From NCBI RefSeq assembly GCF_040096075.1, contig NZ_JBBMFJ010000031.1:1-43631 (forward strand): a DNA stretch of 43,631 nucleotides. Direction: 5' to 3'. Within the stretch, counting starts at the first letter, position 1, and each line of letters opens with the position of its first letter. Positions 9,335-17,178 of the stretch are shown here, in pieces. Source of the DNA: Brotaphodocola faecis (lineage in GTDB: Bacteria > Bacillota > Clostridia > Lachnospirales > Lachnospiraceae). The translations under genes were made by a program, and so were the position numbers. Below the pieces are notes generated by a model. That model was not told the DNA's origin. It saw nothing but the letters and a program-made list of their open reading frames with translations, and did no database searches.

Positions 9335-10192
9335 GTGAAAGAAAAAATGAATCAGATGTTCCGGGATAAATTATTCCTGGTCATGTTGGTGCTGGGCCTG
9401 CTGACTATGGTTGCCGCAGCAGGCGTCGTTACGATTCGAAGAGGAAACGGACAGGAACAGAAACCATATGTGGATATGCAGGGGCAGGATGAATATTTTG
9501 CAGAGGAAGCAAAAGATCAGGCGCCGGTTGCAGGAAATTCCAATGCGGAGAATTCCGGATCCGAAATCACACAGGAGGAACAGGTTCTGGCTGAAGCTGC
9601 GTCTAATCAGGACAACGCAGCAGCAGAACAGGGACACATTGCAGAGGAGGCAGGGCCGGAGACCGGAAACGGACAGAATACCGGACTTGCAGCAAATGGT
9701 ACAAAGGATGACGGGGCAGATCCGGCTGTGAAAGAGGCCGGTGCAGGCGGAAGTGCCGCCACCGCGCTGGTATTAAATTTTGTCGATACCAGCAAGATGC
9801 TGTGGCCGGCAAGAGGCAATGTCCTGCTGGATTACAGCATGGATTCCACCATCTATTTCCCGACCCTGGAACAGTACAAATGCAATCCAGGCCTGGTCAT
9901 CCAGAGCGAGGTCAGCACCCCGGTGTATGCTCCGGCTGCCGCAAGGGTACTGGAAGCAGGAAACAACGAGGAAATTGGGGACTATGTGGTTCTCGACCTG
10001 GGAAATGATTACACGGTAACCTGCGGGCAGTTAAAAGAGATTACCGCCGTGCAGGGAGAGTACCTGGAAGCAGGACAGCTCCTGGGTTATGTGGCAGAAC
10101 CAACCAAATATTATACCATTGAGGGAAGCAATGTCTTTCTGGAAATGCGCCACGGAGAAAAAACGGTAGATCCGCTGGATTACCTGGAATAG
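9335..10192 (+). CDS. spoIIQ: SpoIIQ-like M23/LytM-fold membrane protein
   Basis: This 285-aa protein has a single N-terminal transmembrane segment (about residues 12-34), an acidic Gln/Asn/Gly linker, and a LytM-like fold from about residue 148 (LWPARGNVLLDYS...STPVYAPAAARVLEAG...EYLEAGQLLGYV). The usual zinc ligands look lost: the first-motif His position reads CNPGLVI and the HxH position reads NVFLEM, so enzymatic activity is doubtful. In sporulation SpoIIQ pairs with SpoIIIAH across the intermembrane space, a structural role that does not need catalysis. The start is GTG 9335 with GAGGTG 8 bases upstream; ATG 9347 is an alternative. Position directly after spoIID supports the call. Specific SpoIIQ identity is inferred from context and topology. 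Confidence 0.75.
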   Translation: MKEKMNQMFRDKLFLVMLVLGLLTMVAAAGVVTIRRGNGQEQKPYVDMQGQDEYFAEEAKDQAPVAGNSNAENSGSEITQEEQVLAEAASNQDNAAAEQGHIAEEAGPETGNGQNTGLAANGTKDDGADPAVKEAGAGGSAATALVLNFVDTSKMLWPARGNVLLDYSMDSTIYFPTLEQYKCNPGLVIQSEVSTPVYAPAAARVLEAGNNEEIGDYVVLDLGNDYTVTCGQLKEITAVQGEYLEAGQLLGYVAEPTKYYTIEGSNVFLEMRHGEKTVDPLDYLE

Positions 10193-10383
10193 GATTACAG
10201 CCGGTAGAGCAGTATTATGGGAGTGTTGAAATTGTTCCACTCCAGGGGTTTCGAAAGAATTTAGAATTTGTTCATAGAATGGTCGAAATTGTATGGTATG
10301 CTTTTGGCATAAGATGAAAGGCAGCTGCGCCTGATCCATTCGCCGGGCCGCAGTGCTGCGAAAAATACAATTTGAGGTGAACT

Positions 10384-10794
10384 ATGAATATCCTGTTTTT
10401 TCTGACTCCAAAGAGCGAGGTAGCTCACATTTACGAAGATGACACGGTGCGTCAGGCACTGGACAAGATGGAAGGCTTCCGCTATTCCACCATCCCGCTG
10501 CTCTCCAAAGACGGCACCTACGTCGGAACCATTACGGAAGGAGACCTGCTCTGGGGAATCCGGGAAGAATACCAGATGAACTTCAAAGAAGCAGAAAACG
10601 CGCCCATCGCATCAATTCCGCGGCGCGCAGACTATAAACCGGTCACAGCCGAATCTAAAATGGAAGACATGATTGACCGGTCTCTGAACCAGAACTTCGT
10701 GCCGGTGGTGGATGACCGGGGGTTCTTTATCGGGATCATTACGAGAAAAGATATTATCAAATACTGTTATTCGAAACTGGAAAAGGAAAATTAA
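10384..10794 (+). CDS. CBS-domain-pair protein
   Basis: This 136-aa soluble protein consists of two CBS motifs, roughly residues 8-60 (YEDDTVRQALDKMEGFRYSTIPLLSKDGTYVGTITEGDLLW) and 75-132 (ending GIITRKDIIKYCYSKLE). CBS pairs bind adenine nucleotides such as AMP, ATP or SAM and usually regulate a partner, but no partner domain is fused here. The ATG at 10384 follows TTGAGGTGAACT, with GAGGTG as ribosome site. It lies 190 bases after the spoIIQ-like gene and ends at a bidirectional terminator facing cotJC. The ligand and target are unknown. Confidence 0.85.
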   Translation: MNILFFLTPKSEVAHIYEDDTVRQALDKMEGFRYSTIPLLSKDGTYVGTITEGDLLWGIREEYQMNFKEAENAPIASIPRRADYKPVTAESKMEDMIDRSLNQNFVPVVDDRGFFIGIITRKDIIKYCYSKLEKEN

Positions 10795-10838
10795 AAAATT
10801 CCGGGCAGATCCAAATGGGCTGCCCGGTTTTATTTTAT
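10795..10838. terminator. Bidirectional terminator between CBS gene and cotJ operon
   Basis: CCGGGCAG (10801-10808) pairs with CTGCCCGG (10820-10827). A T-rich run follows on the plus strand, and an A-rich run precedes the stem, which reads as TTTTTT on the minus strand. It can therefore end both the CBS gene and cotJC, which converge here. Confidence 0.88.
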
Positions 10839-10847
10839 ACCAAGATA

Positions 10848-11474
10848 TTAACTATTCCCAGAATTTTTCGTTCTCCGGCCTGGATCAAACGCTGGGTTAA
10901 AGGCATAGAAATTCTTGCTGTTCAGCTGATCCTGCACATGCCGCAGGGTCTCTCCAAAACGCTGGAAATGCACGACTTCCCTTGCCCGCAGATACCGGAT
11001 CGGATCGCAGACTTCCGGATCTTTTACGACGCGAAGGATGTTGTCGTAAGTGCTCCGGGCTTTCTGTTCTGCAGCGAGGTCTTCAAATAAATCTGTAATC
11101 GGGTCACCCTTAGACTGGAACTCACAGGCATTAAACGGAACACCGCCTGCTGCCTGAGGCCAGATTCCGGTGGTGTGGTCAATATAATAAGGGCCAAAAC
11201 CAGAATCTTCGATTTCCTGTGGAGTCAGGTTGCGAGTAAGCTGGTGAACGATGGCTGCCACAATCTCCAAATGCGCCAGTTCCTCGGTTCCGATATCGGT
11301 CAGAGAAGCTTTTGCTACGTCATAAGGCATAGCATATCTCTGGGATAAATAGCGCATGGCCGCACCCATCTCGCCGTCGGGACCACCATACTGACTCATG
11401 ATAAACTGCGCCATCTTCGGATTCGGCTGTGAAATCTTTACCGGATACTGCAATCGTTTTTCATACCTCCACAT
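10848..11474 (-). CDS. cotJC: Spore coat protein CotJC, manganese-catalase family
   Basis: This 208-aa ferritin-like protein belongs to the CotJC/manganese-catalase family of the spore coat. The start is the ATG at 11474, giving MWRYEKRLQYPVK as in other CotJC proteins; an in-frame ATG 27 bases upstream lies inside cotJB. Putative dimanganese ligands are E35, E65 and H68 (segments PDGEMG and EELAHLE), plus E and H in AAEQKARS and REVVHFQRF. The stop/start overlap TGATG shares one base with cotJB, so the two are translationally coupled. AAGGAGG lies 9 bases before the start. Peroxide protection of the spore is plausible from the family, not shown here. Confidence 0.93.
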   Translation of the reverse strand: MWRYEKRLQYPVKISQPNPKMAQFIMSQYGGPDGEMGAAMRYLSQRYAMPYDVAKASLTDIGTEELAHLEIVAAIVHQLTRNLTPQEIEDSGFGPYYIDHTTGIWPQAAGGVPFNACEFQSKGDPITDLFEDLAAEQKARSTYDNILRVVKDPEVCDPIRYLRAREVVHFQRFGETLRHVQDQLNSKNFYAFNPAFDPGRRTKNSGNS

Positions 11475-11731
11475 CAGCGCATTCCTCCTTCCCAGGGCCA
11501 TGGGCCGTTGATCCAGTTCCAGTTATTGGAATCGGCATCAGCAACCTGGAGTGGTCCATCTACTTCTTCATACGCTTTCATGGCCTGGCGGTTCATGCGC
11601 CGGGCATTCTGAAAATACTGCATGGCTATCGGGCAGTTTGGATGAGTGTCGAGATACAAGGTTGCCTCATCCAGGGCAAATCCGGTTTCATATACAGCCT
11701 GCAGGAGTTTGTCATCGCATCCACACATCAT
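11474..11731 (-). CDS. cotJB: Spore coat protein CotJB
   Basis: This 85-aa small acidic protein has the CotJB pattern: a helical body (LLQAVYETGFALDEATLYLDTHPNCP..A..YF) and a Trp/Asn/Gly/Pro-rich tail ending WPWEGGMR. The ATG at 11731 gives the 4-base ATGA overlap with the cotJA stop and sits 5 bases from AGGGAGG. A GTG at 11737 in the same frame overlaps the ribosome site and is less likely. It is the middle gene of cotJA-cotJB-cotJC. CotJB belongs to the spore coat layer and has no known enzymatic role. Confidence 0.92.
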   Translation of the reverse strand: MMCGCDDKLLQAVYETGFALDEATLYLDTHPNCPIAMQYFQNARRMNRQAMKAYEEVDGPLQVADADSNNWNWINGPWPWEGGMR

Positions 11732-12084
11732 CGGCACCTCCCTATCACGAACGGCAGATCCAGTTCCGGGAAAATGGTTCCCCGGGTAAGTCCGCGGCTC
11801 ATATCATACACCTGGTTCCAGCGCTGCATGGGGACATAAGCCATGGCAATGGACATGTCACTTAAGCAGTCTCTTTGTGTATTTTCTCGATCCGGCTGCA
11901 GGGGACGCTGGGCCGCCCATCCGCAGGAACTGGCTGTCGGACGATTGTCTGAGCATCCACCTGAATTGCCTGACATACGCTGGTTCACAGACCCGCAGGA
12001 GTTCCCTGTATTGGTATGCGGCGGTTCGGGCAGATGTGGTCTCTGCATACAGCCGCACCGGTTATTGGAATAATCCATGATCAT
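11728..12084 (-). CDS. cotJA: Spore coat associated protein CotJA
   Basis: This protein of up to 118 aa ends in the CotJA domain, residues about 80-115: MAYVPMQRWNQVYDMSRGLTRG...FPELDLPF. The first 75 residues are a Cys-, Asn- and Ser-rich extension longer than in the Bacillus protein, with several Cys suited to cross-linking. Starts at 12084 and 12078 are both possible; AAGGA is 3 bases from the first and 9 from the second, so the shorter 116-aa form may be the real one. It is the first gene of the cotJ operon and reads from a sporulation-type promoter at 12110-12137. Confidence 0.9.
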   Translation of the reverse strand: MIMDYSNNRCGCMQRPHLPEPPHTNTGNSCGSVNQRMSGNSGGCSDNRPTASSCGWAAQRPLQPDRENTQRDCLSDMSIAMAYVPMQRWNQVYDMSRGLTRGTIFPELDLPFVIGRCR

Positions 12085-12109
12085 AAATCCTTTCCAGAGT
12101 TTCTAGTAT

Positions 12110-12137
12110 CATCTTATGTGAAAGCAGAAACAGCGGT
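12110..12137 (-). promoter_or_regulatory. Sporulation-type promoter of cotJ
   Basis: On the minus strand AC (12137-12136), 17 bases, then CATAAGATG (12118-12110) resembles the sigma-K/sigma-E class (AC-N16/17-CATANNNTA). It lies 26 bases before the first cotJA start. The cotJ operon of Bacillus subtilis is mother-cell expressed under sigma-E, which fits. Confidence 0.6.
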
Positions 12138-12175
12138 GCATTGGAATCTATCATATGACAGAAAGCAGGGTTGTC

Positions 12176-12203
12176 ACCCTTGTCTGCATTTGCTCATAAG
12201 ATA
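12176..12203 (+). promoter_or_regulatory. Sporulation-type promoter of the Cys-rich small protein
   Basis: AC (12176-12177), 17 bases, then CATAAGATA (12195-12203) matches the sigma-K consensus AC-N16/17-CATANNNTA exactly at the scored positions. The start codon is at 12235 with AAGGAG upstream. Its layout mirrors the divergent cotJ promoter. Confidence 0.65.
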
Positions 12204-12234
12204 CAGTACAAACAGCAAAAAAGGAGATTTCGAT

Positions 12235-12501
12235 ATGTGTAGCTGGAATGGTTGTGGTAACAATTGTGGCGGCTGCGGCAATAACTGCAGCGGTTGTGGA
12301 TGGAATAACTGGGGATGGGGCGGTTCCTGCGGATGGAACCGGAATAACCGGGAAGCATTCCGTAACGGATTCCGTGAAGGATATGATGCCGGCTTCCGCG
12401 ATGGATTCCGGGAAGGACGGGACGATGACCGCAGACCGGGTGGACCTGGAGGTCCGGGGCGGCCGGGAGATGGCTGCAATTCCGGGTGCGGATGCAGCTG
12501 A
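12235..12501 (+). CDS. Small Cys/Gly/Asn-rich probable spore coat protein
   Basis: This 88-aa protein begins MCSWNGCGNNCGGCGNNC and has about ten Cys, Gly-Trp-Asn runs, then a charged segment of FRxGFREGYDAGFRDGFREG repeats, a PGGPGGPGRPG collagen-like stretch and a Cys-rich end (CNSGCGCS). No known family was recognised. The start is ATG 12235, with AAGGAG 8-9 bases before it; a longer open frame upstream is not supported. It is divergent from cotJ with a sigma-K-like promoter, so a role as a cross-linked coat or exosporium protein of the spore is inferred. The repeat period of roughly four residues suggests an amphipathic helix. Confidence 0.72.
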   Translation: MCSWNGCGNNCGGCGNNCSGCGWNNWGWGGSCGWNRNNREAFRNGFREGYDAGFRDGFREGRDDDRRPGGPGGPGRPGDGCNSGCGCS

Positions 12502-12543
12502 GTTATGGGAAATTTCGATGCCACTGATGTGCGTCGTAAATAG

Positions 12544-12572
12544 TTGACAGATCTGTCATTCCATACTATACT
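12544..12572 (+). promoter_or_regulatory. Sigma-A promoter of the PTS operon
   Basis: Perfect TTGACA (12544-12549) and TATACT (12567-12572) are separated by 17 bases. It lies directly upstream of the RAT/terminator leader. Confidence 0.88.
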
Positions 12573-12591
12573 AATAACACAATCGAGATTT

Positions 12592-12622
12592 GGGCGTGTT
12601 ACTGGTAAAGCAGGCATTAACC
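12592..12622 (+). promoter_or_regulatory. RAT site for a BglG/GlcT-family antiterminator
   Basis: The leader carries the conserved ribonucleic-antiterminator pattern TGTTACTG-x-CAGGCA-x-AACC. Its 3' end (12613-12622) is also the 5' arm of the following terminator, so the two structures exclude each other. Binding by the CAT domain of the antiterminator encoded at 15173-16003 should let transcription continue into the PTS gene when sugar is present. Confidence 0.9.
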
Positions 12623-12665
12623 GAAAGGGCATCGAAGAGATGTCCTTTTGGTTGATGCCTTTTTC
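12613..12665 (+). terminator. Leader terminator of the PTS gene
   Basis: A 21-bp stem with only G-T wobbles and no mismatch, arms 12613-12633 and 12639-12659, is followed by TTTTTT. It is the regulated terminator that the RAT structure prevents from forming. Confidence 0.92.
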
Positions 12666-12865
12666 ATTTTCCAAATAAAACTACACTTCCGAGAAGCGAC
12701 TGAAACGGACTGTTTTGGGTATGCTGATAGGAGCGGGTTTCTTTTCTGCACAGGTGAAATACGTAAAATGGAAAGACGTTTGTGCGTTTGCAGGAAGAAT
12801 TTTCGGGAGATGTGAAAACTGTCAGAAAGACACACCCGAATACTCAGAAAAAAAGGAGAAAGAAC

Positions 12866-15064
12866 ATGAAAGACAAGATTTTTGGGGTGCTTCAGCGAGT
12901 AGGACGCAGCTTCATGCTTCCGATTGCGGTGCTTCCGGTTGCTGGCCTCCTGCTGGGGATTGGAAGTTCCTTCACCAATGAGACTACCATTGCAACCTAT
13001 GGCTTACAGGGGATTCTTGGTAATGGAACCGTCCTGCATGCACTGCTTATGATCATGAGCAAGGCCGGAAACGTCATTTTTGATAATCTGCCGATCATCT
13101 TTGCGGTGGGTGTTGCCATTGGCATGGCGAAGGCGGAAAAAGAGGTTGCGGCACTTTCGGCTATGATTTCTTTTTTTGTGATGCATGCATCAATCAACGC
13201 AGTGCTTTTATTGGCAGGAAAAGTCTTAGCGGACGGAACAATTGCGCCGGATGTACTTGAGGGAACCATTGCCAGCGTCTGCGGTATTCAGACCTTGCAG
13301 ATGGGTGTATTTGGCGGTATTCTTGTGGGACTTGGTGTGGCAGCACTCCACAACCGGTTTTATAAGATTGAACTGCCAAACGCGCTGTCATTTTTTGGCG
13401 GCTCCCGTTTTGTACCGATTATTTCTACCGTTACTTACGTTGGTATCGGTATTCTGATGTACTTTATCTGGCCGGCTGTCCAGAATGGCATTTTCGCGCT
13501 GGGGGGTCTGGTTACAGGAACCGGTTATTTCGGAACCCTGATTTTTGGTATCATTAAGCGTGCGCTGATCCCGTTCGGTCTGCATCATGTGTTTTATATG
13601 CCTTTCTGGCAGACTGCGGTAGGCGGCACCATGATGGTGGATGGAAATCTGATTCAGGGCGGCCAGAACATTTTCTTTGCGCAGCTGGCTTCGTCAGATG
13701 TGACGCATTTCAGCGCGGATGCTACCCGGTATTTTTCCGGTGAGTTTATTTTTATGATTTTTGGACTTCCTGGTGCGGCGCTGGCCATGTACCGGTGCGC
13801 AAAACCGGAAAAGAAAAAGGCAGCAGGAGGTCTGCTTTTAAGTGCGGCGCTGGCCTGCATGTTTACCGGTATCACAGAACCAATTGAGTTCTCTTTCCTG
13901 TTTGTAGCACCAATGCTGTTTGCGGTTCAGGTGATTCTGGCCGGAAGTGCCTATATGGTTGCGCATATTTTGAACATTGCAGTGGGCCTTACATTTTCCG
14001 GTGGTCTTCTGGATCTGGTGATTTTCGGTGTGCTTCAGGGCAATGCGAAAACCAGCTGGCTTCGCATCATTCCGGCAGGAATTGTGTATTTCCTTCTGTA
14101 TTACTTTTTGTTTAGTTTTCTGATTAAAAAATTTGATTTGAAAACACCGGGACGTGAGGACGATGACGAGGAGACGAAGCTCTACACGAAGGCTGATGTG
14201 AATGCCCGCAGGACTGAAGCGAAAGAGGGAGAAAGCTGCAGCCAGGCAGAAAACAGGAAAGACAGCCGGAGTGCAGCCATTGTAATGGGTATGGGAGGAA
14301 GAAACAATATCACTTCCGTGGACTGCTGCGCGACACGGCTCCGCTGCTCTATCACAGACTCGTCGCTGGTTGATGAAAAGCTGTTGAAGTCGACCGGCGC
14401 GGTAGGCGTTATCGTAAAAGGGCAGGGAATCCAGATTATTTACGGACCGCAGGTGACTGTGATCAAATCCGAGCTGGAAGCTTATCTGGCAGAGGAACAT
14501 GAGGAGGATACCGCAGAAGCTACAGATGGTGTAGAGAATATGGGCACCAAAGTGACTGCGGAAACCGAAGCATCTGTGAATCTGGCAGAGAGCAAGAACA
14601 TCGCAGAAAACGTCCATAAACTTTACTCTCCGTTCCAGGGCGTATTAAAGCCGATTACGGAGGCACCGGATGAGGCTTTTGCCAGCAAAGCGATGGGCGA
14701 TGGCTACCTGGTTATGCCGGAAGATGGAATCGTTGCGGCACCGGAAGATGGTGAAGTCATGTTTGTATTTCCGAGCAAACATGCGATTGGCCTGAAAGCA
14801 GCGGATGGTATGGAATATCTGCTCCATATCGGTGTAGACACTGTGAAACTGAATGGGGAGGGTTTTACCGTATTTGTAAGCGATGGACAGAAAATCAAAA
14901 AGGGAGATAAGCTCATGGAATTTGACCCGGCCTATATCCGGGAACACGCAGTGAGCGATGCCTGCATCGTTATTTTTACAGGACTGACGGAAGGAGAAAG
15001 CTTAAGCTTAGAGGGAGAAAAGCAGGTAAAACGGCTGGATCCGATCGGACAGATCTGCAAGTAA
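12866..15064 (+). CDS. ptsG: PTS EIICBA transporter, glucose/N-acetylglucosamine family
   Basis: This 732-aa membrane protein imports and phosphorylates sugar. EIIC (about residues 1-430) starts GVLQRVGRSFMLPIAVLPVAG and has the IIC GITEPIEFSFLF segment. EIIB carries the phosphocysteine in VDCCATRLRC (C488 aligns with the family Cys). EIIA carries the His in LLHIGVDTVKL (H654). The true start is ATG 12866 with AAGGAG upstream; an in-frame ATG 84 bases earlier lacks one. Transcription is governed by the RAT/terminator at 12592-12665 and the antiterminator gene follows, a GlcT-ptsG style arrangement. Glucose is the likely substrate from that arrangement, but N-acetylglucosamine cannot be excluded. 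Confidence 0.93.
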   Translation: MKDKIFGVLQRVGRSFMLPIAVLPVAGLLLGIGSSFTNETTIATYGLQGILGNGTVLHALLMIMSKAGNVIFDNLPIIFAVGVAIGMAKAEKEVAALSAMISFFVMHASINAVLLLAGKVLADGTIAPDVLEGTIASVCGIQTLQMGVFGGILVGLGVAALHNRFYKIELPNALSFFGGSRFVPIISTVTYVGIGILMYFIWPAVQNGIFALGGLVTGTGYFGTLIFGIIKRALIPFGLHHVFYMPFWQTAVGGTMMVDGNLIQGGQNIFFAQLASSDVTHFSADATRYFSGEFIFMIFGLPGAALAMYRCAKPEKKKAAGGLLLSAALACMFTGITEPIEFSFLFVAPMLFAVQVILAGSAYMVAHILNIAVGLTFSGGLLDLVIFGVLQGNAKTSWLRIIPAGIVYFLLYYFLFSFLIKKFDLKTPGREDDDEETKLYTKADVNARRTEAKEGESCSQAENRKDSRSAAIVMGMGGRNNITSVDCCATRLRCSITDSSLVDEKLLKSTGAVGVIVKGQGIQIIYGPQVTVIKSELEAYLAEEHEEDTAEATDGVENMGTKVTAETEASVNLAESKNIAENVHKLYSPFQGVLKPITEAPDEAFASKAMGDGYLVMPEDGIVAAPEDGEVMFVFPSKHAIGLKAADGMEYLLHIGVDTVKLNGEGFTVFVSDGQKIKKGDKLMEFDPAYIREHAVSDACIVIFTGLTEGESLSLEGEKQVKRLDPIGQICK

Positions 15065-15108
15065 GATAAAAACTTAGGGAGTATTTATCATACGAAACAA
15101 AAAGTACT

Positions 15109-15162
15109 TCCTGCATCCTAAGGTTGTCGTGTATAATAACAGGACAGGCATAAGATGCAGGA
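15109..15162 (+). repeat. Inverted repeat at the antiterminator gene start
   Basis: TCCTGCATC (15109-15117) and GATGCAGGA (15154-15162) are perfect 9-bp inverted arms. The right arm overlaps the AGGAGG ribosome site of the antiterminator gene, and a TATAAT (15132-15137) lies in the loop. It could mask translation of RNA reading through from ptsG while leaving a shorter local transcript free, or be an operator. Confidence 0.6.
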
Positions 15163-15172
15163 GGTATTTTTT

Positions 15173-16003
15173 ATGTATCGGGTAATCAAAGTATTGAACA
15201 ATAACGGGATTCTGGTGCTGGATGATGCCAACGGTCAGGAGCAGATTCTTCTGGGAAACGGGGTCGGCTTCGGACATCGTATGGGAGAGCGGATGGCAGA
15301 ACTTCCTAAGGGACGCCGTTATGAGCTTGTGAGCGAAAAAACATCTGCATTGACCTGCGTAAATGGCATAGATCCGATTTATATTGAAGCAGCCGGAAAA
15401 ATCATAGAGATGGCAGAAGCGGCGATGGGACCACTGCAGCATGATATTCTGATCCCAATGGCAGATCACATTGCTATGGCAGCAGCACGGGCCAGAGAGA
15501 AGAAAGAAATTCCCAATCCGTTTCAGCATGATATTGCAGCCTTATTTGGAGATGAGTACGAAGCAGCCAGAAAAGGATGCGAAATCTTAAAAAAGATGAC
15601 GGGAACCGTCCTTGGGGAGGATGAAGCAGGCTTCATTGCCCTGCATATCCACGCCGGACTGGCGCAGGAGAATGTGGCGGATTCCCTGGAAACAGCCCGT
15701 CTGGTAGGTGTCTGCATGACCATGATTGAGGAAGGAACCGGAAAGAAGCTTCCTTATGGCTCTCTCGGTTACAACCGGCTGATGAGTCATGTCCGCTATA
15801 TGCTGGCCCGGGCCAGAAAGGGAGAATGCACGGATCTTGATCTGGAAGCATACGCAAAAGAGCAGTTCCCATTCGAATACGCGCTGGCTGAGCAGATTTT
15901 GAAAAAACTGGAACAGGAGCTGAGGCTGGTTCTTGCGAAAGAAGAAACCGGATTTCTTGCGATTCATATCAGGCGGGTAACTGGGGGAGAATCTGAAACA
16001 TAA
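15173..16003 (+). CDS. glcT: PTS-regulated transcription antiterminator, LicT/GlcT type
   Basis: This 276-aa RNA-binding protein has an N-terminal CAT domain (about 1-57: YRVIKVLNNNGILVLDDANGQEQILLGNGVGFG) followed by two PRD domains with conserved His segments (LQHDILIPMADHI, ALHIHAGL; FLAIHIRR in PRD2). Unphosphorylated or suitably phosphorylated protein dimerises and binds the RAT leader to prevent termination; the adjacent EIICBA presumably controls it. The ATG at 15173 has AGGAGG 8 bases upstream; an ATG 18 bases earlier overlaps that site and is unlikely. It follows ptsG by 108 bases. glcT is the best name given ptsG next door, but LicT-like specificity is possible. Confidence 0.9.
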   Translation: MYRVIKVLNNNGILVLDDANGQEQILLGNGVGFGHRMGERMAELPKGRRYELVSEKTSALTCVNGIDPIYIEAAGKIIEMAEAAMGPLQHDILIPMADHIAMAAARAREKKEIPNPFQHDIAALFGDEYEAARKGCEILKKMTGTVLGEDEAGFIALHIHAGLAQENVADSLETARLVGVCMTMIEEGTGKKLPYGSLGYNRLMSHVRYMLARARKGECTDLDLEAYAKEQFPFEYALAEQILKKLEQELRLVLAKEETGFLAIHIRRVTGGESET

Positions 16004-16042
16004 ATGCAAAAACACAAAAACGTAAAAAATTTCGGAAAACAC

Positions 16043-16071
16043 TTTTCAAGTCCATATATTTTTGCTATACT
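16043..16071 (+). promoter_or_regulatory. Probable promoter of tRNA-Pro
   Basis: TTTTCA (16043-16048) and TATACT (16066-16071) are separated by 17 bases, and the -10 is 13 bases before the tRNA 5' end. The -35 is imperfect. Confidence 0.6.
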
Positions 16072-16084
16072 ATTATAGTTCGAT

Positions 16085-16158
16085 CGGGGTATGGCGTAGC
16101 TTGGTAGCGCGCTCGGCTGGGGGCCGAGAGGTCGCAGGTTCAAATCCTGTTGCCCCGA
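16085..16158 (+). tRNA. tRNA-Pro (GGG)
   Basis: A 74-nt cloverleaf: the acceptor arms CGGGGTA and TGCCCCG pair over 7 bp with discriminator A. The anticodon stem CTCGG/CCGAG encloses the loop CTGGGGG with anticodon GGG. The T arm has the GGTTCAAATCC loop. CCA is not encoded. A terminator follows at 16175-16217, so the tRNA is a single-gene unit. It reads CCC (and CCU by wobble) proline codons. Confidence 0.97.
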
Positions 16159-16174
16159 TTAACTGATAGAATTC

Positions 16175-16217
16175 AAGCACGGAAAACCACGCAGGAACGG
16201 TGGCCCGTGCTTTTTTT
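16175..16217 (+). terminator. Terminator of tRNA-Pro
   Basis: AGCACGG and CCGTGCT pair, with an inner CCAC/GTGG stem, followed by seven T residues (16211-16217). It separates the tRNA from the downstream phosphatase gene. Confidence 0.9.
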
Positions 16218-16322
16218 ATACTTTACAGTCCCCCCGTACTTTGTTATCATGGATACTAGAATTACCGGCGGCTGGCGGATTGCTCGCAGCCGCGATTACA
16301 GAAGGAAAACGGAGAGTTATTT

Positions 16323-17102
16323 ATGAAGGGAATCGTCAGCTTTGACATGGACATGACACTGCTGAACCATGCAGATTATAAGATCCCGGACAGCGCCATC
16401 AAAGCGCTGGATCTGCTTCGCAAAAATTACTATATCGTGATCGCTACTGGCCGCGATATGGATGCCAAGTTCAGCGAGGGCCTGGCAGATGAGGTGAAGC
16501 CGGATGCCATCATTCATTTAAATGGCAACAAGATTACCATCGGCCCGGAGCTGATCTATGAACATTGTATGAAGCGGGAACTGGTAGAAGAACTGTTGCA
16601 TTTCGCGGAAGGAAAGGATTACGCCATCGGGATGACCGTGGGAGATATCGATTATTTCGTCAATCCGTGGTGCGTGACCCGCCACGACATGGTGCGCTGG
16701 CAGATGTCGGACCGGAAATTTCGCGACCCGTGGAAGCTTCTGGACATGCCGGTGCGCACGCTGGCCTACATTGGCCGGGAGCCTGGAGCGAAAGAAGTGG
16801 AGGCGGCATTCCCTATGCTGAAGCTTCCGCTGTTTTCCAGCCGGGAAGGGGCCGATATCATAGAAAAGGACGCCTCCAAAGCAGAAGGCCTCAAACGCCT
16901 CTGCAAAGCCTGGAATATCCCGCTGAAGAACACGATCGCCTTTGGCGACAGTATGAATGATTATGAGATCGTGACTACCGCAGGCATCGGCGTGGCTATG
17001 GGCAATGGGCATCCGCAGCTGAAGGAGGCAGCGGATTACGTTACCGCGCCCATTGGCGAGGACGGAGTTTATAAGGCTTGCGAAGAGCTGCATCTGTTTT
17101 AG
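16323..17102 (+). CDS. Cof-type HAD-superfamily phosphatase
   Basis: This 259-aa cytosolic protein has the HAD motif I FDMDMTLL with nucleophile D8 and acid/base D10. Motif II lies in IVIATGRDMD, a lysine segment in EKDASKAEGL, and motif IV is FGDSMNDYE near residue 207. The cap between motifs II and III is of the C2 Cof type. Such enzymes dephosphorylate sugar phosphates, PLP or similar small metabolites; the substrate cannot be told here. GGAGAG lies 8 bases before the ATG. It may share a transcript with lpdA, which starts 76 bases later. Confidence 0.9.
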   Translation: MKGIVSFDMDMTLLNHADYKIPDSAIKALDLLRKNYYIVIATGRDMDAKFSEGLADEVKPDAIIHLNGNKITIGPELIYEHCMKRELVEELLHFAEGKDYAIGMTVGDIDYFVNPWCVTRHDMVRWQMSDRKFRDPWKLLDMPVRTLAYIGREPGAKEVEAAFPMLKLPLFSSREGADIIEKDASKAEGLKRLCKAWNIPLKNTIAFGDSMNDYEIVTTAGIGVAMGNGHPQLKEAADYVTAPIGEDGVYKACEELHLF

Positions 17103-17178
17103 GCAGGTGCGGCTGCAAATTGCTGCGCAGGTACAATGACAGAAAAAAATCGTGACAGAACGAAAGGAATACAAATTT

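Noticed and set aside
12016..12234. Longer version of the Cys-rich small protein
   Set aside because: The upstream frame crosses the divergent cotJ promoter region and has no ribosome site, whereas ATG 12235 has AAGGAG.
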